Below are positions 39,115 to 51,132 of a DNA stretch of 64,000 bases, one piece after another. The stretch comes from Rhodobacterales bacterium HTCC2255. Lineage in GTDB: Bacteria > Pseudomonadota > Alphaproteobacteria > Rhodobacterales > Rhodobacteraceae. A program made the translations under genes and the position numbers. Below the pieces are notes generated by a model. It saw only the letters and a program-made list of their open reading frames with translations. It made no database searches and was not told the DNA's origin. Each line of letters begins with the position of its first letter. The first letter of the stretch is position 1. The stretch is from the NCBI GenBank assembly GCA_000153745.1, contig DS022282.1, positions 788,027 through 852,026 on the forward strand, written 5' to 3'.

Positions 39115-39504
39115 TTAAATCAAAGATAGCAGGGCTTTTGTATCCGCTAGTCGTTTTTCTGCATCATCTTTGTTCTCTGCAGTGACATCTTCCAATGCAA
39201 TTGTAGCTTTTTCGATGAGGCCTTCGATCACTGATGTATCAACCTCATTTCTTGGCAAGGCTTCTTCTGCAAGTACAGAGGCGTTAGAACCAGAGATTTC
39301 AACAAATCCACCAGTTACAATATATTCCATCAAATCATTGCCAACTTTAACAGACAACAATCCAGGTTTGAGTGTAGTCAATACCGGTGCATGTTCAGCC
39401 ATTGCTGTAAAATCACCATCAGAACCTGGAATTTGTATCTCAGATGCTTCTAAAGATGCTAATTTTCTTTCAGGTGAAACCAAGTCAAATTGGATGGTAG
39501 CCAT
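39115..39504 (-). CDS. atpC: ATP synthase F1 epsilon subunit
   Basis: The epsilon subunit links the rotor and inhibits F1. The N-terminal beta-sandwich is seen as IQFDLVSPERKLAS, GSDGDFTAMAEHAPVLTTLKPG and GGFVEISG, followed by a helical end. Length 129 residues. Last gene of atpHAGDC; AAAGGGTC precedes the ATG. Confidence 0.95.
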   Translation of the reverse strand: MATIQFDLVSPERKLASLEASEIQIPGSDGDFTAMAEHAPVLTTLKPGLLSVKVGNDLMEYIVTGGFVEISGSNASVLAEEALPRNEVDTSVIEGLIEKATIALEDVTAENKDDAEKRLADTKALLSLI

Positions 39505-39521
39505 ATTGATGACCCTTTCAA

Positions 39522-40973
<1,452 letters not shown>

Positions 40974-41846
40974 TTAAAGCGCTTCAGCGCCCGAGATAAT
41001 CTCGATCAATTCGTTTGTAATCGCAGCCTGACGTGAACGGTTATATACAATCGTCAGTTTGTCGATCATGTCTCCAGCATTTCGGGTTGCATTATCCATT
41101 GCGGACATTCGCGCACCCTGTTCTGATGCACCATTTTCCAAAAGTGCTGTAAAAACTTGTGTAGAAAGTGCACGAGGTAATAAATCAGCTAAAACTTCCA
41201 CTTCACCCGGCTCATATTCATAAAAAGGAGCGTCTTGACCTTCATCTAACTCAAATTTTGCTGGAATTAGTTGAAGTTCTGTTGGTATTTGACTCATAAC
41301 CGATTGAAATTTGTTGTAAAAAATAGTTGCTACATCAAATTCACCCAAATTAAATTTAGATACTATATCACTAGCAATTTGTGATGCATGCGAATAGCCT
41401 ATTTTTTTCACTTCAGATAAGTCAACATGATCAACCATTTTATCGCCTAGGTCACGTTTAAGTTGTTCGCGACCTTTTTTACCAATAGTTAATATTTTAA
41501 CAGTTTTACCAGATGATGTTAATTCTGCAGCCTTGGCACGTGCCAATTTAGCAATTGAAGAGTTAAAACCACCACATAATCCGCGTTCAGCAGTGGCAAC
41601 AATCAATAAGTGAACTTGATTTTCACCCGAGCCAGCAAGCAACTTTGGAGCATTATCAGCTCCTGATGCTCCACTGGCCAAATTTGCCATGACTGCATTC
41701 ATACGGTCAGCATAAGGTCGGCCTGCTTCAGCTGACTCTTGCGCTCGACGAAGCTTAGCAGCTGCAACCATCTGCATCGCCTTGGTGATCTTACGTGTTG
41801 ATTTAACACTGTCGATCCGTGTTTTCAGGTCCTTGAGGTTTGGCAT
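40974..41846 (-). CDS. atpG: ATP synthase F1 gamma subunit
   Basis: The central rotor shaft. Both long coiled-coil helices are present: the start [22 protein letters not shown] and the end [15 protein letters not shown] with [19 protein letters not shown]; the ERGLCGGFN segment is family-typical. (The quoted parts are motif cores.) Length 290 residues. AGGAGTT precedes the ATG. Confidence 0.97.
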   Translation of the reverse strand: MPNLKDLKTRIDSVKSTRKITKAMQMVAAAKLRRAQESAEAGRPYADRMNAVMANLASGASGADNAPKLLAGSGENQVHLLIVATAERGLCGGFNSSIAKLARAKAAELTSSGKTVKILTIGKKGREQLKRDLGDKMVDHVDLSEVKKIGYSHASQIASDIVSKFNLGEFDVATIFYNKFQSVMSQIPTELQLIPAKFELDEGQDAPFYEYEPGEVEVLADLLPRALSTQVFTALLENGASEQGARMSAMDNATRNAGDMIDKLTIVYNRSRQAAITNELIEIISGAEAL

Positions 41847-41879
41847 CTATCCAAACTCCTGTTCCATAAAAGGCTTCAG

Positions 41880-43415
41880 TTACGCAAAATCTTTAGAAAA
41901 AGATTCAACAACGGCTTTGATGCGATCTTCGGCTTCGCCTTTGATCTTTGGATCATCAGTTTTAATCCAATCTAATACATCAGCGTGACTCGTTCGAGCA
42001 AAGTTTAACAAACCATCTTCAAATGCACGCACTCTGCTTACCTCAATTTTATCAAGATAACCTTTAGTGCCGGCATAAATTACCAATACTTGCTCTGCAG
42101 TTGTTAGTGGAGAGTATTGAGGTTGTTTTAACAATTCAGTTAATCGTTCACCACGTGCTAATAATTGCTGTGTTGAAGCGTCTAAGTCTGAACCAAACTG
42201 AGCAAATGCAGCCATTTCACGATATTGTGCTAGCTCCAGCTTAATAGAACCTGCAACTGATTTCATTGCATTTGTTTGTGCAGATGAACCAACTCTAGAT
42301 ACAGATAAACCAGTGTTAACAGCAGGGCGAATTCCTTGATAGAACAATTCTGTTTCCAAGAATATCTGACCATCAGTGATTGAAATCACATTTGTTGGGA
42401 TAAACGCAGAAACATCACCACCTTGGGTTTCAATTACTGGAAGAGCAGTTAACGACCCGTTTCCAGAATTATCACCAAGCTTTGCTGATCTTTCTAACAA
42501 TCTAGAGTGTAGGTAGAAAACGTCGCCTGGATAAGCTTCGCGGCCCGGTGGGCGACGTAACAATAACGACATTTGTCGATAAGCAACGGCTTGTTTTGTT
42601 AAATCATCATAAATCATTAATCCGTGCATTCCGTTATCACGGAAATATTCGCCCATTGATGTTGCGGCGTATGGAGCTAAAAATTGCATGGGAGCCGGGT
42701 CAGAAGCTGTTGCTGCAACCACAATTGTATATGCAAGAGCTCCAGTTTCTTCTAATTTTTTTACTAGCTGTGCAACAGTTGATCTTTTTTGACCTACAGC
42801 GACATAGATACAGAATAATTTTTCTTTATCATCTTTTGCAACATCATTGTAAGCTTTTTGATTTAGAATAGTATCTAAAGCAACAGCAGTTTTTCCTGTT
42901 TGACGATCACCAATGATTAGCTCTCGTTGGCCACGCCCGATTGGTATCAAAGCGTCCACAGACTTTAGCCCAGTTGCCATAGGCTCGTGTACAGATTTAC
43001 GTGGGATAATTCCGGGTGCTTTTACATCTGCAGTTGATCTTTTCTTCGTCTTGATCGGGCCTTTGCCATCAATTGGATTTCCCAAACCATCGACTACTCT
43101 TCCAAGCAATTCAGGTCCTACAGGAACGTCAACAATAGCATTCGTTCTTTTAACTGTATCACCTTCTTTGATTGATTGGTCAGATCCAAAAATAACCACA
43201 CCAACATTATCGGCTTCAAGATTAAGGGCCATTCCTCGGATACCACCTGGGAATTCAACCATCTCACCAGCTTGAACATTGTCCAAACCATGTACACGCG
43301 CGATACCATCACCAACCGATAATACACGGCCTACTTCGGCAACTTCAGCCTCTTGACCAAAATTCTTAATTTGGTCCTTGAGGATCGCAGATATTTCTGC
43401 AGCTTGGATAGACAT
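41880..43415 (-). CDS. atpA: ATP synthase F1 alpha subunit
   Basis: The non-catalytic nucleotide-binding subunit. It has the P-loop [13 protein letters not shown], the GRGQRELI segment and the [19 protein letters not shown] region. Length 511 residues. Its ATG overlaps the atpH stop as TAATG, so the two are translationally coupled. Confidence 0.98.
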   Translation of the reverse strand: MSIQAAEISAILKDQIKNFGQEAEVAEVGRVLSVGDGIARVHGLDNVQAGEMVEFPGGIRGMALNLEADNVGVVIFGSDQSIKEGDTVKRTNAIVDVPVGPELLGRVVDGLGNPIDGKGPIKTKKRSTADVKAPGIIPRKSVHEPMATGLKSVDALIPIGRGQRELIIGDRQTGKTAVALDTILNQKAYNDVAKDDKEKLFCIYVAVGQKRSTVAQLVKKLEETGALAYTIVVAATASDPAPMQFLAPYAATSMGEYFRDNGMHGLMIYDDLTKQAVAYRQMSLLLRRPPGREAYPGDVFYLHSRLLERSAKLGDNSGNGSLTALPVIETQGGDVSAFIPTNVISITDGQIFLETELFYQGIRPAVNTGLSVSRVGSSAQTNAMKSVAGSIKLELAQYREMAAFAQFGSDLDASTQQLLARGERLTELLKQPQYSPLTTAEQVLVIYAGTKGYLDKIEVSRVRAFEDGLLNFARTSHADVLDWIKTDDPKIKGEAEDRIKAVVESFSKDFA

Positions 43416-43975
43416 TATCCGACCTCTTTCATTACATTTTGAAGATTTGAGAGTTTTGACCTGATCGAGCTATCGATCATTTTTGAACCCACTTTTACGA
43501 TCAAACCACCAATTAGACTTTCATCAATTGTAGCTTTGATATTTACATTTTTGCCTACAGACGATTTTAGTGTCTCTGACAACTCTTTAATTTGCTCAGA
43601 CGATAATTTCTGAGCCGCAGTAACTTCAGCAGTTACTTCACCTTTTTCATCAGAAATTTTTGTACGAACAGCATCTATTAGCATCGGAACAACTTGCAGA
43701 CGGCGTTTTTGAGCCATCAAACCAAGTGTATTGGATACAATTGATGATAATTTCATTTTAGCAGATAGAGCAATCACAGAATTCATCAGTTCGTCTCGAG
43801 AGTAGACTGGTGAATTGAACAGATCACGTAGAGATTCATTATTTGTTAAAGCAACATCTAACGTATCTAAGTCTGCTTCTATGGCAGGCAATTTATCAGC
43901 TTCCTTAGCCAAATCAAACAATGCAGTCGCATAACGCGCGGCAACGCCTGAAGATATCGAACTTGTGTCAGACAC
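43415..43975 (-). CDS. atpH: ATP synthase F1 delta subunit
   Basis: The stator link between F1 and the b subunits. [15 protein letters not shown] near the start and the late [18 protein letters not shown] are typical. Length 186 residues. The start is a GTG at 43975 with AAAGG about 6 bases upstream. It heads atpHAGDC; the F0 genes are elsewhere, the usual split in alphaproteobacteria. Confidence 0.95.
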   Translation of the reverse strand: MSDTSSISSGVAARYATALFDLAKEADKLPAIEADLDTLDVALTNNESLRDLFNSPVYSRDELMNSVIALSAKMKLSSIVSNTLGLMAQKRRLQVVPMLIDAVRTKISDEKGEVTAEVTAAQKLSSEQIKELSETLKSSVGKNVNIKATIDESLIGGLIVKVGSKMIDSSIRSKLSNLQNVMKEVG

Positions 43976-44358
43976 GTGGAACCTTTCGATATTGTTATGG
44001 GTAAAAACCCGTTCCGTAAATTTAGAATAAGATAATTAAAATTATCGTTCCAACTTTGGGCGTGATAGCAAAGCATACGCTCGTATGCAACTGTCTTAAT
44101 AACATTTTTTAATAATGAAAAATCAATGTTTTCAGTTACATAGCATTAAACCGCGACAATCTGCTCGCAAAACATATAATAAAATGTCTAAATATACTCG
44201 ATTAATGGGCATAAATCCTAGAATTACCCCGAATCTTTGATAAATTTTTTGAAAAAATGTTTGATATTCATATAATCTGATTTAAGTATTACTTGTAAAC
44301 AAATAATCAATAAATATGATAAATTCTCCTGCGACCGAGCTGAAATAATTATAACTTA
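43976..44358. other. divergent promoter region of atp operon and M16 peptidase gene
   Basis: About 380 non-coding bases. It contains the perfect GCATACG/CGTATGC inverted repeat (44073-44088). A possible atp promoter on the minus strand is TTGCAT (44090-44085), 17 bases, TATCAC (44067-44062), with the repeat across the -35 and spacer. The rest, toward the peptidase gene, is very AT-rich and shows no further gene. Confidence 0.55.
44073..44088. promoter_or_regulatory. perfect inverted repeat in atp promoter region
   Basis: GCATACG and CGTATGC are perfect 7-bp arms with a 2-base gap. The position over a candidate -35/spacer of the atp operon suggests an operator; it could also form a small hairpin. 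No regulator is identified. Confidence 0.45.
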
Positions 44359-45648
44359 ATGAAAACACTCTTTATATCTACTATCATTTTTCTTCTTTCA
44401 TTTGCTATTAATGCACAAGAAGTAATTCCGTTAAAGCACACTTATGGTCTTTACAATGCTTATGTCATACCCATTGAGGATCAATCTCGTATAGACATAC
44501 AACTTATTATTCTCTCAGGTAGTTATGATGAAGATAAAATTTCTGGAATAGCTCATTATACAGAACATTTAGCTGCATTATCTTCGGACGCAGCTGTTTT
44601 ACAAGAACCCCGCCAAAGAGATCTAAATGCCTTTACCTCCCAAGTTTCCACTGTTTATACAAATACAGGAAATCAGAATGATTTAGACCGTATAATGCGG
44701 TTAACAAGGGCGGTATTGAACACACCTAACTTATCACAAAGTTTCAAAAAAAGCGAAATCGACATAGTAAAAAGGGAAGTTTATTTCAAAGAGCGCAATG
44801 CACCTTCTAGATGGCTTAATAGACTTGCATTGCAAAAATTATATGGTTCTAAGTTTGGTAGAGCAGAAACACCAGTTTCTGATCTGAACAAACTCACAGT
44901 CAATGCCGCAATGGATTTTCATGATAAGCATTACATACCTTCTAATTCAATGTTAATTATTTCTGGGAATATTAATGAAAGCTTAGCTCAAAAAAAATTG
45001 TCCCAATATTTTGGTGATACTATAAAAACAAAACGTATTGAGGACAAATGGCTCAAACAAAGGCCAGATAAGGGGCTTGAAAGCATTACAAAGATTTCAA
45101 CAAACCGCCTGATGGATGATCAATTATCTTATGCTAAATTTTTTAGATTTAATGATTTGTCTGATATCCTGGGCATGCAAGCTTCGTTTTTCATAGCTTC
45201 TGATATTTACAACTCCCACCTGAACAATGCGTTATATTTAGATGGTAACACTGCTCAGTCATTTTCTCAAAGTTCGTACATAGCAGTAAATGGTGATATT
45301 GAATATACTGCTTCGTTAATCCCATTTGAAGGATTTACATTAGAAGAAGCATATGAAAATTTAAAAATAGCTATAAAAAATCTTGAGTCTATTAATATAA
45401 CGCACAAAGAGATTGAAACTGCTCGTAGTAAAAATGTTGCATATACAAAATCTCTATCTCAAAGTCCTCGTGCTTATCTTGATTTCTTTCAAAATTTAGG
45501 CTCTGATGGTTTACCACCTGTATCTCCAACAGAATTTTCTAAGATGATAGCAAGAGCTCCAGTTGAGGATATATTAAAAATAATCTCTGCTTTTGCTACT
45601 GATAGTCCTTCTGCAGTAATATTAGCAAAATTAGACAGCCAATCATGA
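44359..45648 (+). CDS. secreted M16 zinc metallopeptidase, active form
   Basis: A peptidase of the pitrilysin/insulinase (M16) family. A signal peptide ends near residue 19 (FAINA-QE). The zinc motif HxxEH reads HYTEH at 66-70, and the distal glutamate is in VKREVYFKER (E140 or E145). Other M16 features are the IIDSGS-like ILSGSYDED and the SNSMLIISGNI segment. Length 429 residues. It overlaps the next gene by 4 bases (ATGA). Such active/inactive pairs make a two-subunit protease. It likely works in the periplasm; its target is unknown. Confidence 0.86.
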   Translation: MKTLFISTIIFLLSFAINAQEVIPLKHTYGLYNAYVIPIEDQSRIDIQLIILSGSYDEDKISGIAHYTEHLAALSSDAAVLQEPRQRDLNAFTSQVSTVYTNTGNQNDLDRIMRLTRAVLNTPNLSQSFKKSEIDIVKREVYFKERNAPSRWLNRLALQKLYGSKFGRAETPVSDLNKLTVNAAMDFHDKHYIPSNSMLIISGNINESLAQKKLSQYFGDTIKTKRIEDKWLKQRPDKGLESITKISTNRLMDDQLSYAKFFRFNDLSDILGMQASFFIASDIYNSHLNNALYLDGNTAQSFSQSSYIAVNGDIEYTASLIPFEGFTLEEAYENLKIAIKNLESINITHKEIETARSKNVAYTKSLSQSPRAYLDFFQNLGSDGLPPVSPTEFSKMIARAPVEDILKIISAFATDSPSAVILAKLDSQS

Positions 45649-47003
45649 ATTTTTTTAAACATATTTGTATTTTATTGTTTGGAATATTCTTTTTAACCAG
45701 CTCAGTTTTTGCTGACACAAAAATTAATGATGATGTTTCCTATGTTACAGAATTTGCTACGTTAAACAATAATGTTGCATCTGTATCTTTAGTCTGGGCT
45801 CTTAATTCACAAACGAAAGAACAAAATAGAATACTTCAAGCATTCCTTGCGGCAAAGATTAATGGCCCGATTGGCAATAAATCAGTTGGTGAAGTAATTG
45901 ATTTTAGAATAATAAATGATATTAATTTTTCTATAGACGCAACACCAAAACATTTGATTTTATCAATGCAGTCTCCAAAGGAAAGCTTCCATATTGCTGT
46001 AAAGCATACAAACGAAATACTTAAAAATTTCGAAATTAACGATATATGGCTGAAACGAAAGAAACATTCATTCAGAAACATTTCTTCAACACAACTCCGG
46101 ACACCAGAAATACTTGAAAATGAATTAGTAGATTACGTTCTTTATACCGGAAATGACAAAATATTGACTAAAAAAAACATCAGCTCAGAAATCTTACGAA
46201 GACCAAACCAGATAATTCTTAATGCAAGAGATTTTGATTTTGATAATATCTCAAATGTATTGCTTGAAGATTTGCCCGCATATGATGCAATTTTAAACAA
46301 TGAAATCAATAAACCACCTTATAAACTTCCGAACGGAGTTATTCATTTAGAAGATAAAAAATCAACAGAGACTTTAATTTTTATTGGTACCGTACAAAAT
46401 TTTGAATCACTAATACATCAAGCAGAAAGCAATACACTTTACAAATACATGGGCTACGGAGCAGGTTCAGAAATGTTTAGAATTATAAGACAAGAAAAGC
46501 GTGCGTCTTACGACCCGCGTTCACATTTCAGCCAAATTGGCGAAAAACTTGCATTCTTAGGACTATCGGCAACTGTTGGATCAGATAGATGGGATGAAAT
46601 TTATAGTCTAATGTTTGATATTCATAACAATACACGAATGGGTTTGAATACAACAAAAGGGTTAAAAAATTCACACAATACTGTAATAAATGAATTGATA
46701 TCAAATCTTCGACGGAAACCCAATTGGCTTGTGAAACGTTATTTAGAATTGCATCCTGAACAACCACCCAAGGCTTCAATAAATCTGGAATTGATAGACG
46801 CCAGTTTTGATGTATCTGTTTCTGAATTAAATAATAAAGCTATCAATATTTTATCTGATCCATCGAGGTTAATTTCGATAATTATTGGTGGAAAAATTAA
46901 TCCTAAAATTAAAAAAGATAGTACTTCTTATTGCCAACTCCCAAAAAAGAAGCCTTTGGAATTTTGCTTAAAGAAACTTTCAAAAGTTCAAGATTTACGC
47001 TGA
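45645..47003 (+). CDS. secreted M16-like protein, inactive partner
   Basis: The second half of an M16 heterodimer. It has a signal peptide (LLFGIFFLTSSVFA-DT) and no HxxEH motif in the N-terminal half. The C-terminal half keeps the M16 substrate-binding pattern: GYGAGSEMFRIIRQEKRASYDPRSHF and LSATVGSDRWDEI (motif cores). In known active/inactive pairs this subunit supplies the arginine-tyrosine site. Length 452 residues. Its 3' end overlaps the methyltransferase gene by 16 bases. Confidence 0.8.
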   Translation: MNFFKHICILLFGIFFLTSSVFADTKINDDVSYVTEFATLNNNVASVSLVWALNSQTKEQNRILQAFLAAKINGPIGNKSVGEVIDFRIINDINFSIDATPKHLILSMQSPKESFHIAVKHTNEILKNFEINDIWLKRKKHSFRNISSTQLRTPEILENELVDYVLYTGNDKILTKKNISSEILRRPNQIILNARDFDFDNISNVLLEDLPAYDAILNNEINKPPYKLPNGVIHLEDKKSTETLIFIGTVQNFESLIHQAESNTLYKYMGYGAGSEMFRIIRQEKRASYDPRSHFSQIGEKLAFLGLSATVGSDRWDEIYSLMFDIHNNTRMGLNTTKGLKNSHNTVINELISNLRRKPNWLVKRYLELHPEQPPKASINLELIDASFDVSVSELNNKAINILSDPSRLISIIIGGKINPKIKKDSTSYCQLPKKKPLEFCLKKLSKVQDLR

Positions 47004-47764
47004 GGATTATAACCTTTAATTGGTTTCCCAGCAGGACTTTTTATACCCCTTAAAACTCCACCTAAAGGATTTTTAACTGTCGCTCCCAATCCACTTTTAG
47101 GCCGAGCATATATCTGTTTTGTAGCTTCAACTATAACCACACCAGACGCTAAAGGAATAACACCCTTTAACCCGACACCTTCCAAATATTTTGACACTCG
47201 CAACCAAAATGGTTTGTGACTTGGCGGAAAAAACATTGCTGACATATGCCGTTCAACTGAAAATTTATGAATGCGAAGTTGAGTTTCTAATTGACTTATG
47301 CTGTATGGTTGCCCGTAACCAAATGGCGTTTTCTCACTACGCGCCCACAATCCAGATCTGTTTGGTACAATAATTAATACTCGCCCTCCCGGCCCTAATA
47401 CACGCCATATTTCTTCCAATAAACCATTTTGATTATTACTTGTTTCAAGGCCATGCAAAATAACCATCTTATCGACAATGCCAGTAGCTAATGGCCAACT
47501 AATTTCTGGTGTTAAAACAGATCGATTTAGCTGTCCTTCAGGCCACGGCATAACTCCTTGCTGTCCTGGCATCAAGCAAATGACACGCCTTGATGATTTC
47601 AAAAAAGGTCTTAGCATAGGTGCCGCAAAACCATACCCAAGAACCGTTTGTCCTTTTGTATCTCCAAACAAACGTTCTACTTTATCTCTTAAAGCACGTT
47701 GTACTATACGCCCTAACTTGGTTCGATAATAAAATTTTCGAAGATCAATTACATCTAAATGCAT
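46988..47764 (-). CDS. class I SAM-dependent methyltransferase
   Basis: A 258-residue methyltransferase of the Rossmann type. The glycine motif appears as QTVLGYGFAAPMLRPF (weak GxGxG), and the motif after beta-4 as IVDKMVILHGLETSNN with LEEIWRVLGPGGRVLIIVPN, which is the strongest evidence. The C-terminal tail is rich in basic and glycine residues (KNPLGGVLRGIKSPAGKP). Substrate unknown. Divergent from gloB by 88 bases, an arrangement seen in related bacteria. AAAGGT precedes the ATG. Confidence 0.83.
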   Translation of the reverse strand: MHLDVIDLRKFYYRTKLGRIVQRALRDKVERLFGDTKGQTVLGYGFAAPMLRPFLKSSRRVICLMPGQQGVMPWPEGQLNRSVLTPEISWPLATGIVDKMVILHGLETSNNQNGLLEEIWRVLGPGGRVLIIVPNRSGLWARSEKTPFGYGQPYSISQLETQLRIHKFSVERHMSAMFFPPSHKPFWLRVSKYLEGVGLKGVIPLASGVVIVEATKQIYARPKSGLGATVKNPLGGVLRGIKSPAGKPIKGYNPQRKS

Positions 47765-47852
47765 ATTTACCTTTTATCTTAATTCTAGACTTCAAGTTGA
47801 CTTAAATTTCTGCAATCATTCAAATTATAAACAATAATACGGAAATATTACC

Positions 47853-48620
47853 ATGTCTCTTTCTGTTATAATAGTACCTTGCCTCATTGATAACTATGCT
47901 TATTTAATTAGATGTGAGGAAACTGGGCATACCGCTGTAATTGATGTGCCAGATGCTTACCCAATTTTAAATATGATTAATGAGTTAGGTTGGAAATTAA
48001 ATTCAATTTTAATAACTCACCATCATTCAGATCATGTAGATGGAGTGGAGCAATTACAGAAGTTAACAGGTGCAAATGTTATAGGCGCTAAAAGTGATAG
48101 CCATAGGCTTCCTAATTTAAATATTTCAGTATCAACTGGTGACGTTATTTCAATTGGAAACCAACAAGCAGAAATCTTAAATACTCCTGGCCACACTATC
48201 GGACATATCTCTTACTTTTTTAAAGATAGTAAAAAAGTTTTTACAGGTGATAGTTTAATGTCGTTAGGATGTGGTCGACTATTTGAAGGCACACATAAAA
48301 TGATGTGGAACACATTAAAATTGTTTATGAAATTACCCAAAGAAACTCTTGTGTACTCAGGGCATGAATATTCATATTCAAATGCAAAATTTGCATTAAG
48401 TGTTGATTCTTCAAATACACGCTTGAAAGAATATTATAAAGAAATTCAAGATTTGTTGAAAGATAATAAATATACTGTACCAACATCGCTTGAATTAGAA
48501 TTCGCAATTAATCCCTTTTTAAGGTCGGCTTTGCCAGAATTCAAATTAGGGTTAGATATGTGTCAGAAAACGGATCATGAGGTTTTTCAGTACCTTCGAA
48601 TTTTAAAAGATAATTTTTGA
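47853..48620 (+). CDS. gloB: hydroxyacylglutathione hydrolase (glyoxalase II)
   Basis: GloB hydrolyses S-D-lactoylglutathione in methylglyoxal detoxification. It is a metallo-beta-lactamase fold enzyme with the metal motif THHHSDHVDG near residue 51, further ligands in NTPGHTIGH and GDSLMSLGCGR, and the late SGHEYSYSN. Length 255 residues is usual. CGGAAAT precedes the ATG. Confidence 0.94.
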   Translation: MSLSVIIVPCLIDNYAYLIRCEETGHTAVIDVPDAYPILNMINELGWKLNSILITHHHSDHVDGVEQLQKLTGANVIGAKSDSHRLPNLNISVSTGDVISIGNQQAEILNTPGHTIGHISYFFKDSKKVFTGDSLMSLGCGRLFEGTHKMMWNTLKLFMKLPKETLVYSGHEYSYSNAKFALSVDSSNTRLKEYYKEIQDLLKDNKYTVPTSLELEFAINPFLRSALPEFKLGLDMCQKTDHEVFQYLRILKDNF

Positions 48621-48780
48621 TAAATTTAAGATAAAATAGTTTATTTATTTCAAAATATTTAAACAAAATTTAGAAAAAATTCACTTTAGGCTTGAAGATT
48701 CTAAAAATAGAGAGAAATCTATAAAAAATGAACTACATAAATCTTAATTGATACAATACACGCCTGAAAGGTAAATATTA

Positions 48781-51096
48781 ATGCCAACATTCTCAAGTAG
48801 TTTAGAAAATGCTATCCATGCATCATTAGCTTATGCAACCCAACGGAATCACGAACTAGCCACCCTTGAACACCTGCTATTAGCATTAATTGACGAGCCA
48901 AACGCAAGTCGTGTCATGCGGGCATGTGCAGTGTCATTAGATGAACTAAGAGCTAAATTAACTCATTTTTTAGAGAATGAATTAGATAGTTTAGTAACTA
49001 ACCTAGAGGGTGTAGATGCCACTCCCACCACAGCATTTCAACGAGTAATCCAAAGATCTGTAATACACGTGCAAAGCTCAAGTAAACAAGAAGTCACTGG
49101 TGCAAACGTTCTTGTTGCAATATTTGCAGAAAGAGAAAGTCATGCTGCTTATTTCTTGCAAGAACAAGAAATGACGCGCTATGATGCTGTAAATTTCATT
49201 GCTCACGGTGTTGCAAAAGATCCATCGATGAACGAACCAAGGGAAGTTACTGGTTCAGAAGAATTTAATGATCAAGATGAGGAAATCTCTGATGCTGATG
49301 AAACAGCACTTGCAAAATATTGTGTCGACTTAAACCACCAGGCAAGCGAAGGTAATATTGATCCATTAATTGGCCGTAGTCACGAAGTTGAAAGATGCAT
49401 CCAGATTCTATGCCGAAGACGTAAAAATAACCCAATTTTAGTGGGCGATCCAGGCGTTGGAAAGACCGCTATCGCTGAAGGATTAGCTGTAAAAATTATT
49501 TCAGGTGAAACACCAGAGATATTATCTGAAACTACAATATATTCACTAGACATGGGCTCTTTATTGGCTGGAACAAAATATCGTGGTGACTTTGAAGAAC
49601 GTTTAAAATCAGTGATGAGAGAGTTGGAAGATCACCCAGATGCAGTACTATTTATAGATGAAATCCATACTGTTATAGGAGCTGGTGCAACTTCAGGAGG
49701 AGCAATGGATGCTTCCAACCTATTAAAACCAGCACTTCAAGGTGGAAAACTACGTTGTATGGGTTCAACAACATATAAAGAATACAGACAACACTTTGAG
49801 AAAGATCGCGCGCTTGCGAGAAGATTTCAAAAAATTGATGTAATTGAGCCAAATATTGAAGATACAATAAATATCCTTAAAGGGCTTAAATCGCGTTTTG
49901 AGCAACATCATGATGTAAAATATTCTATGGATGCTATAAAAACAGCTGTAGAATTATCGGCAAGATACATAAATGATAGAAAGTTACCAGATAAAGCAAT
50001 TGATGTTATAGATGAAGCTGGAGCTTCTCAAAGGTTAGTTGTTGCGTCAAAACGAAGAAAATCCCTAGGTGTAAAAGAAATTGAAGATGTTATAGCCAAA
50101 CTGGCAAGAATACCTGCAAAAAATATATCACGTGATGACGCAGAATTACTTCGAGAATTAGATGCATCATTAAAACGTGTAGTATTTGGCCAAGATCCAG
50201 CAATTGATGCATTAGCGTCGGCAATTAAACTTGCACGTGCTGGATTACGAGAACCTGAAAAACCAATCGGCAATTATTTATTTGCTGGACCAACAGGGGT
50301 TGGAAAAACAGAAGTGGCAAAACAACTAGCTGACACTTTAGGTGTCGAATTAATCAGATTTGATATGTCTGAATATATGGAAAAGCATGCAATTAGCCGA
50401 CTAATTGGAGCTCCTCCTGGTTATGTTGGTTTTGATCAAGGTGGTTTATTAACTGATGGTGTTGATCAAAACCCGCATTGTGTCTTACTTTTAGATGAAA
50501 TTGAAAAAGCACACCCTGATGTATTTAATATTTTACTTCAAGTCATGGATCATGGGAAATTAACTGATCACAATGGACGTTCTACAGATTTTAGAAATGT
50601 AATCTTAATTATGACATCAAACGCTGGCGCCACGGAGCAAGCAAAAGAAGCTATTGGCTTTGGTCGTGATAGAAGAGAAGGAGAAGATACAGCAGCAATA
50701 GAGAGAACTTTTTCTCCAGAGTTTAGAAACAGATTAGATGCAACGATAAGTTTTGCACCACTATCTAAAGAAGTGATAATTAAAGTTGTTGATAAATTCG
50801 TATTACAACTAGAAGCGCAATTGATGGACAGAAATGTTACGTTTGAACTTTCTTCAGAAGCAGCAAGCTGGTTGGCTGATAAAGGATATGATGACAAAAT
50901 GGGGGCAAGGCCCTTGGCAAGAGTAATTCAAGAGCATCTTAAGAAACCCTTAGCTGAGGAACTGTTATTTGGAAAACTTTCTAAAGGTGGATTAGTGAAG
51001 GTGCATCTAAAAGATGATAAACTAGATCTAGAGTTGATCTCGCCAGAAGCTCGACAAATTACAAAAAGGAAACCACCACTGCTTACTGCAAAATAA
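48781..51096 (+). CDS. clpA: ATP-dependent Clp protease ATP-binding subunit ClpA
   Basis: ClpA unfolds proteins and feeds them to ClpP. The N-domain spans residues 1-145, followed by two AAA+ modules: Walker A GDPGVGKTA near 226 with Walker B LFIDEIHTVIGAG, and GPTGVGKTE near 505 with LLLDEIEKAHPD. The ClpP-contact loop is IGFGRDR-like near 625. Length 771 residues. GAAAGGTAAA precedes the ATG. The adaptor gene clpS, commonly next to clpA, is not upstream. Convergent with the OmpA-type gene, with no clear terminator between. Confidence 0.95.
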   Translation: MPTFSSSLENAIHASLAYATQRNHELATLEHLLLALIDEPNASRVMRACAVSLDELRAKLTHFLENELDSLVTNLEGVDATPTTAFQRVIQRSVIHVQSSSKQEVTGANVLVAIFAERESHAAYFLQEQEMTRYDAVNFIAHGVAKDPSMNEPREVTGSEEFNDQDEEISDADETALAKYCVDLNHQASEGNIDPLIGRSHEVERCIQILCRRRKNNPILVGDPGVGKTAIAEGLAVKIISGETPEILSETTIYSLDMGSLLAGTKYRGDFEERLKSVMRELEDHPDAVLFIDEIHTVIGAGATSGGAMDASNLLKPALQGGKLRCMGSTTYKEYRQHFEKDRALARRFQKIDVIEPNIEDTINILKGLKSRFEQHHDVKYSMDAIKTAVELSARYINDRKLPDKAIDVIDEAGASQRLVVASKRRKSLGVKEIEDVIAKLARIPAKNISRDDAELLRELDASLKRVVFGQDPAIDALASAIKLARAGLREPEKPIGNYLFAGPTGVGKTEVAKQLADTLGVELIRFDMSEYMEKHAISRLIGAPPGYVGFDQGGLLTDGVDQNPHCVLLLDEIEKAHPDVFNILLQVMDHGKLTDHNGRSTDFRNVILIMTSNAGATEQAKEAIGFGRDRREGEDTAAIERTFSPEFRNRLDATISFAPLSKEVIIKVVDKFVLQLEAQLMDRNVTFELSSEAASWLADKGYDDKMGARPLARVIQEHLKKPLAEELLFGKLSKGGLVKVHLKDDKLDLELISPEARQITKRKPPLLTAK

Positions 51097-51132
51097 ACAA
51101 TTTTAATTTTAGCAATAATATTTTGGCTATGA

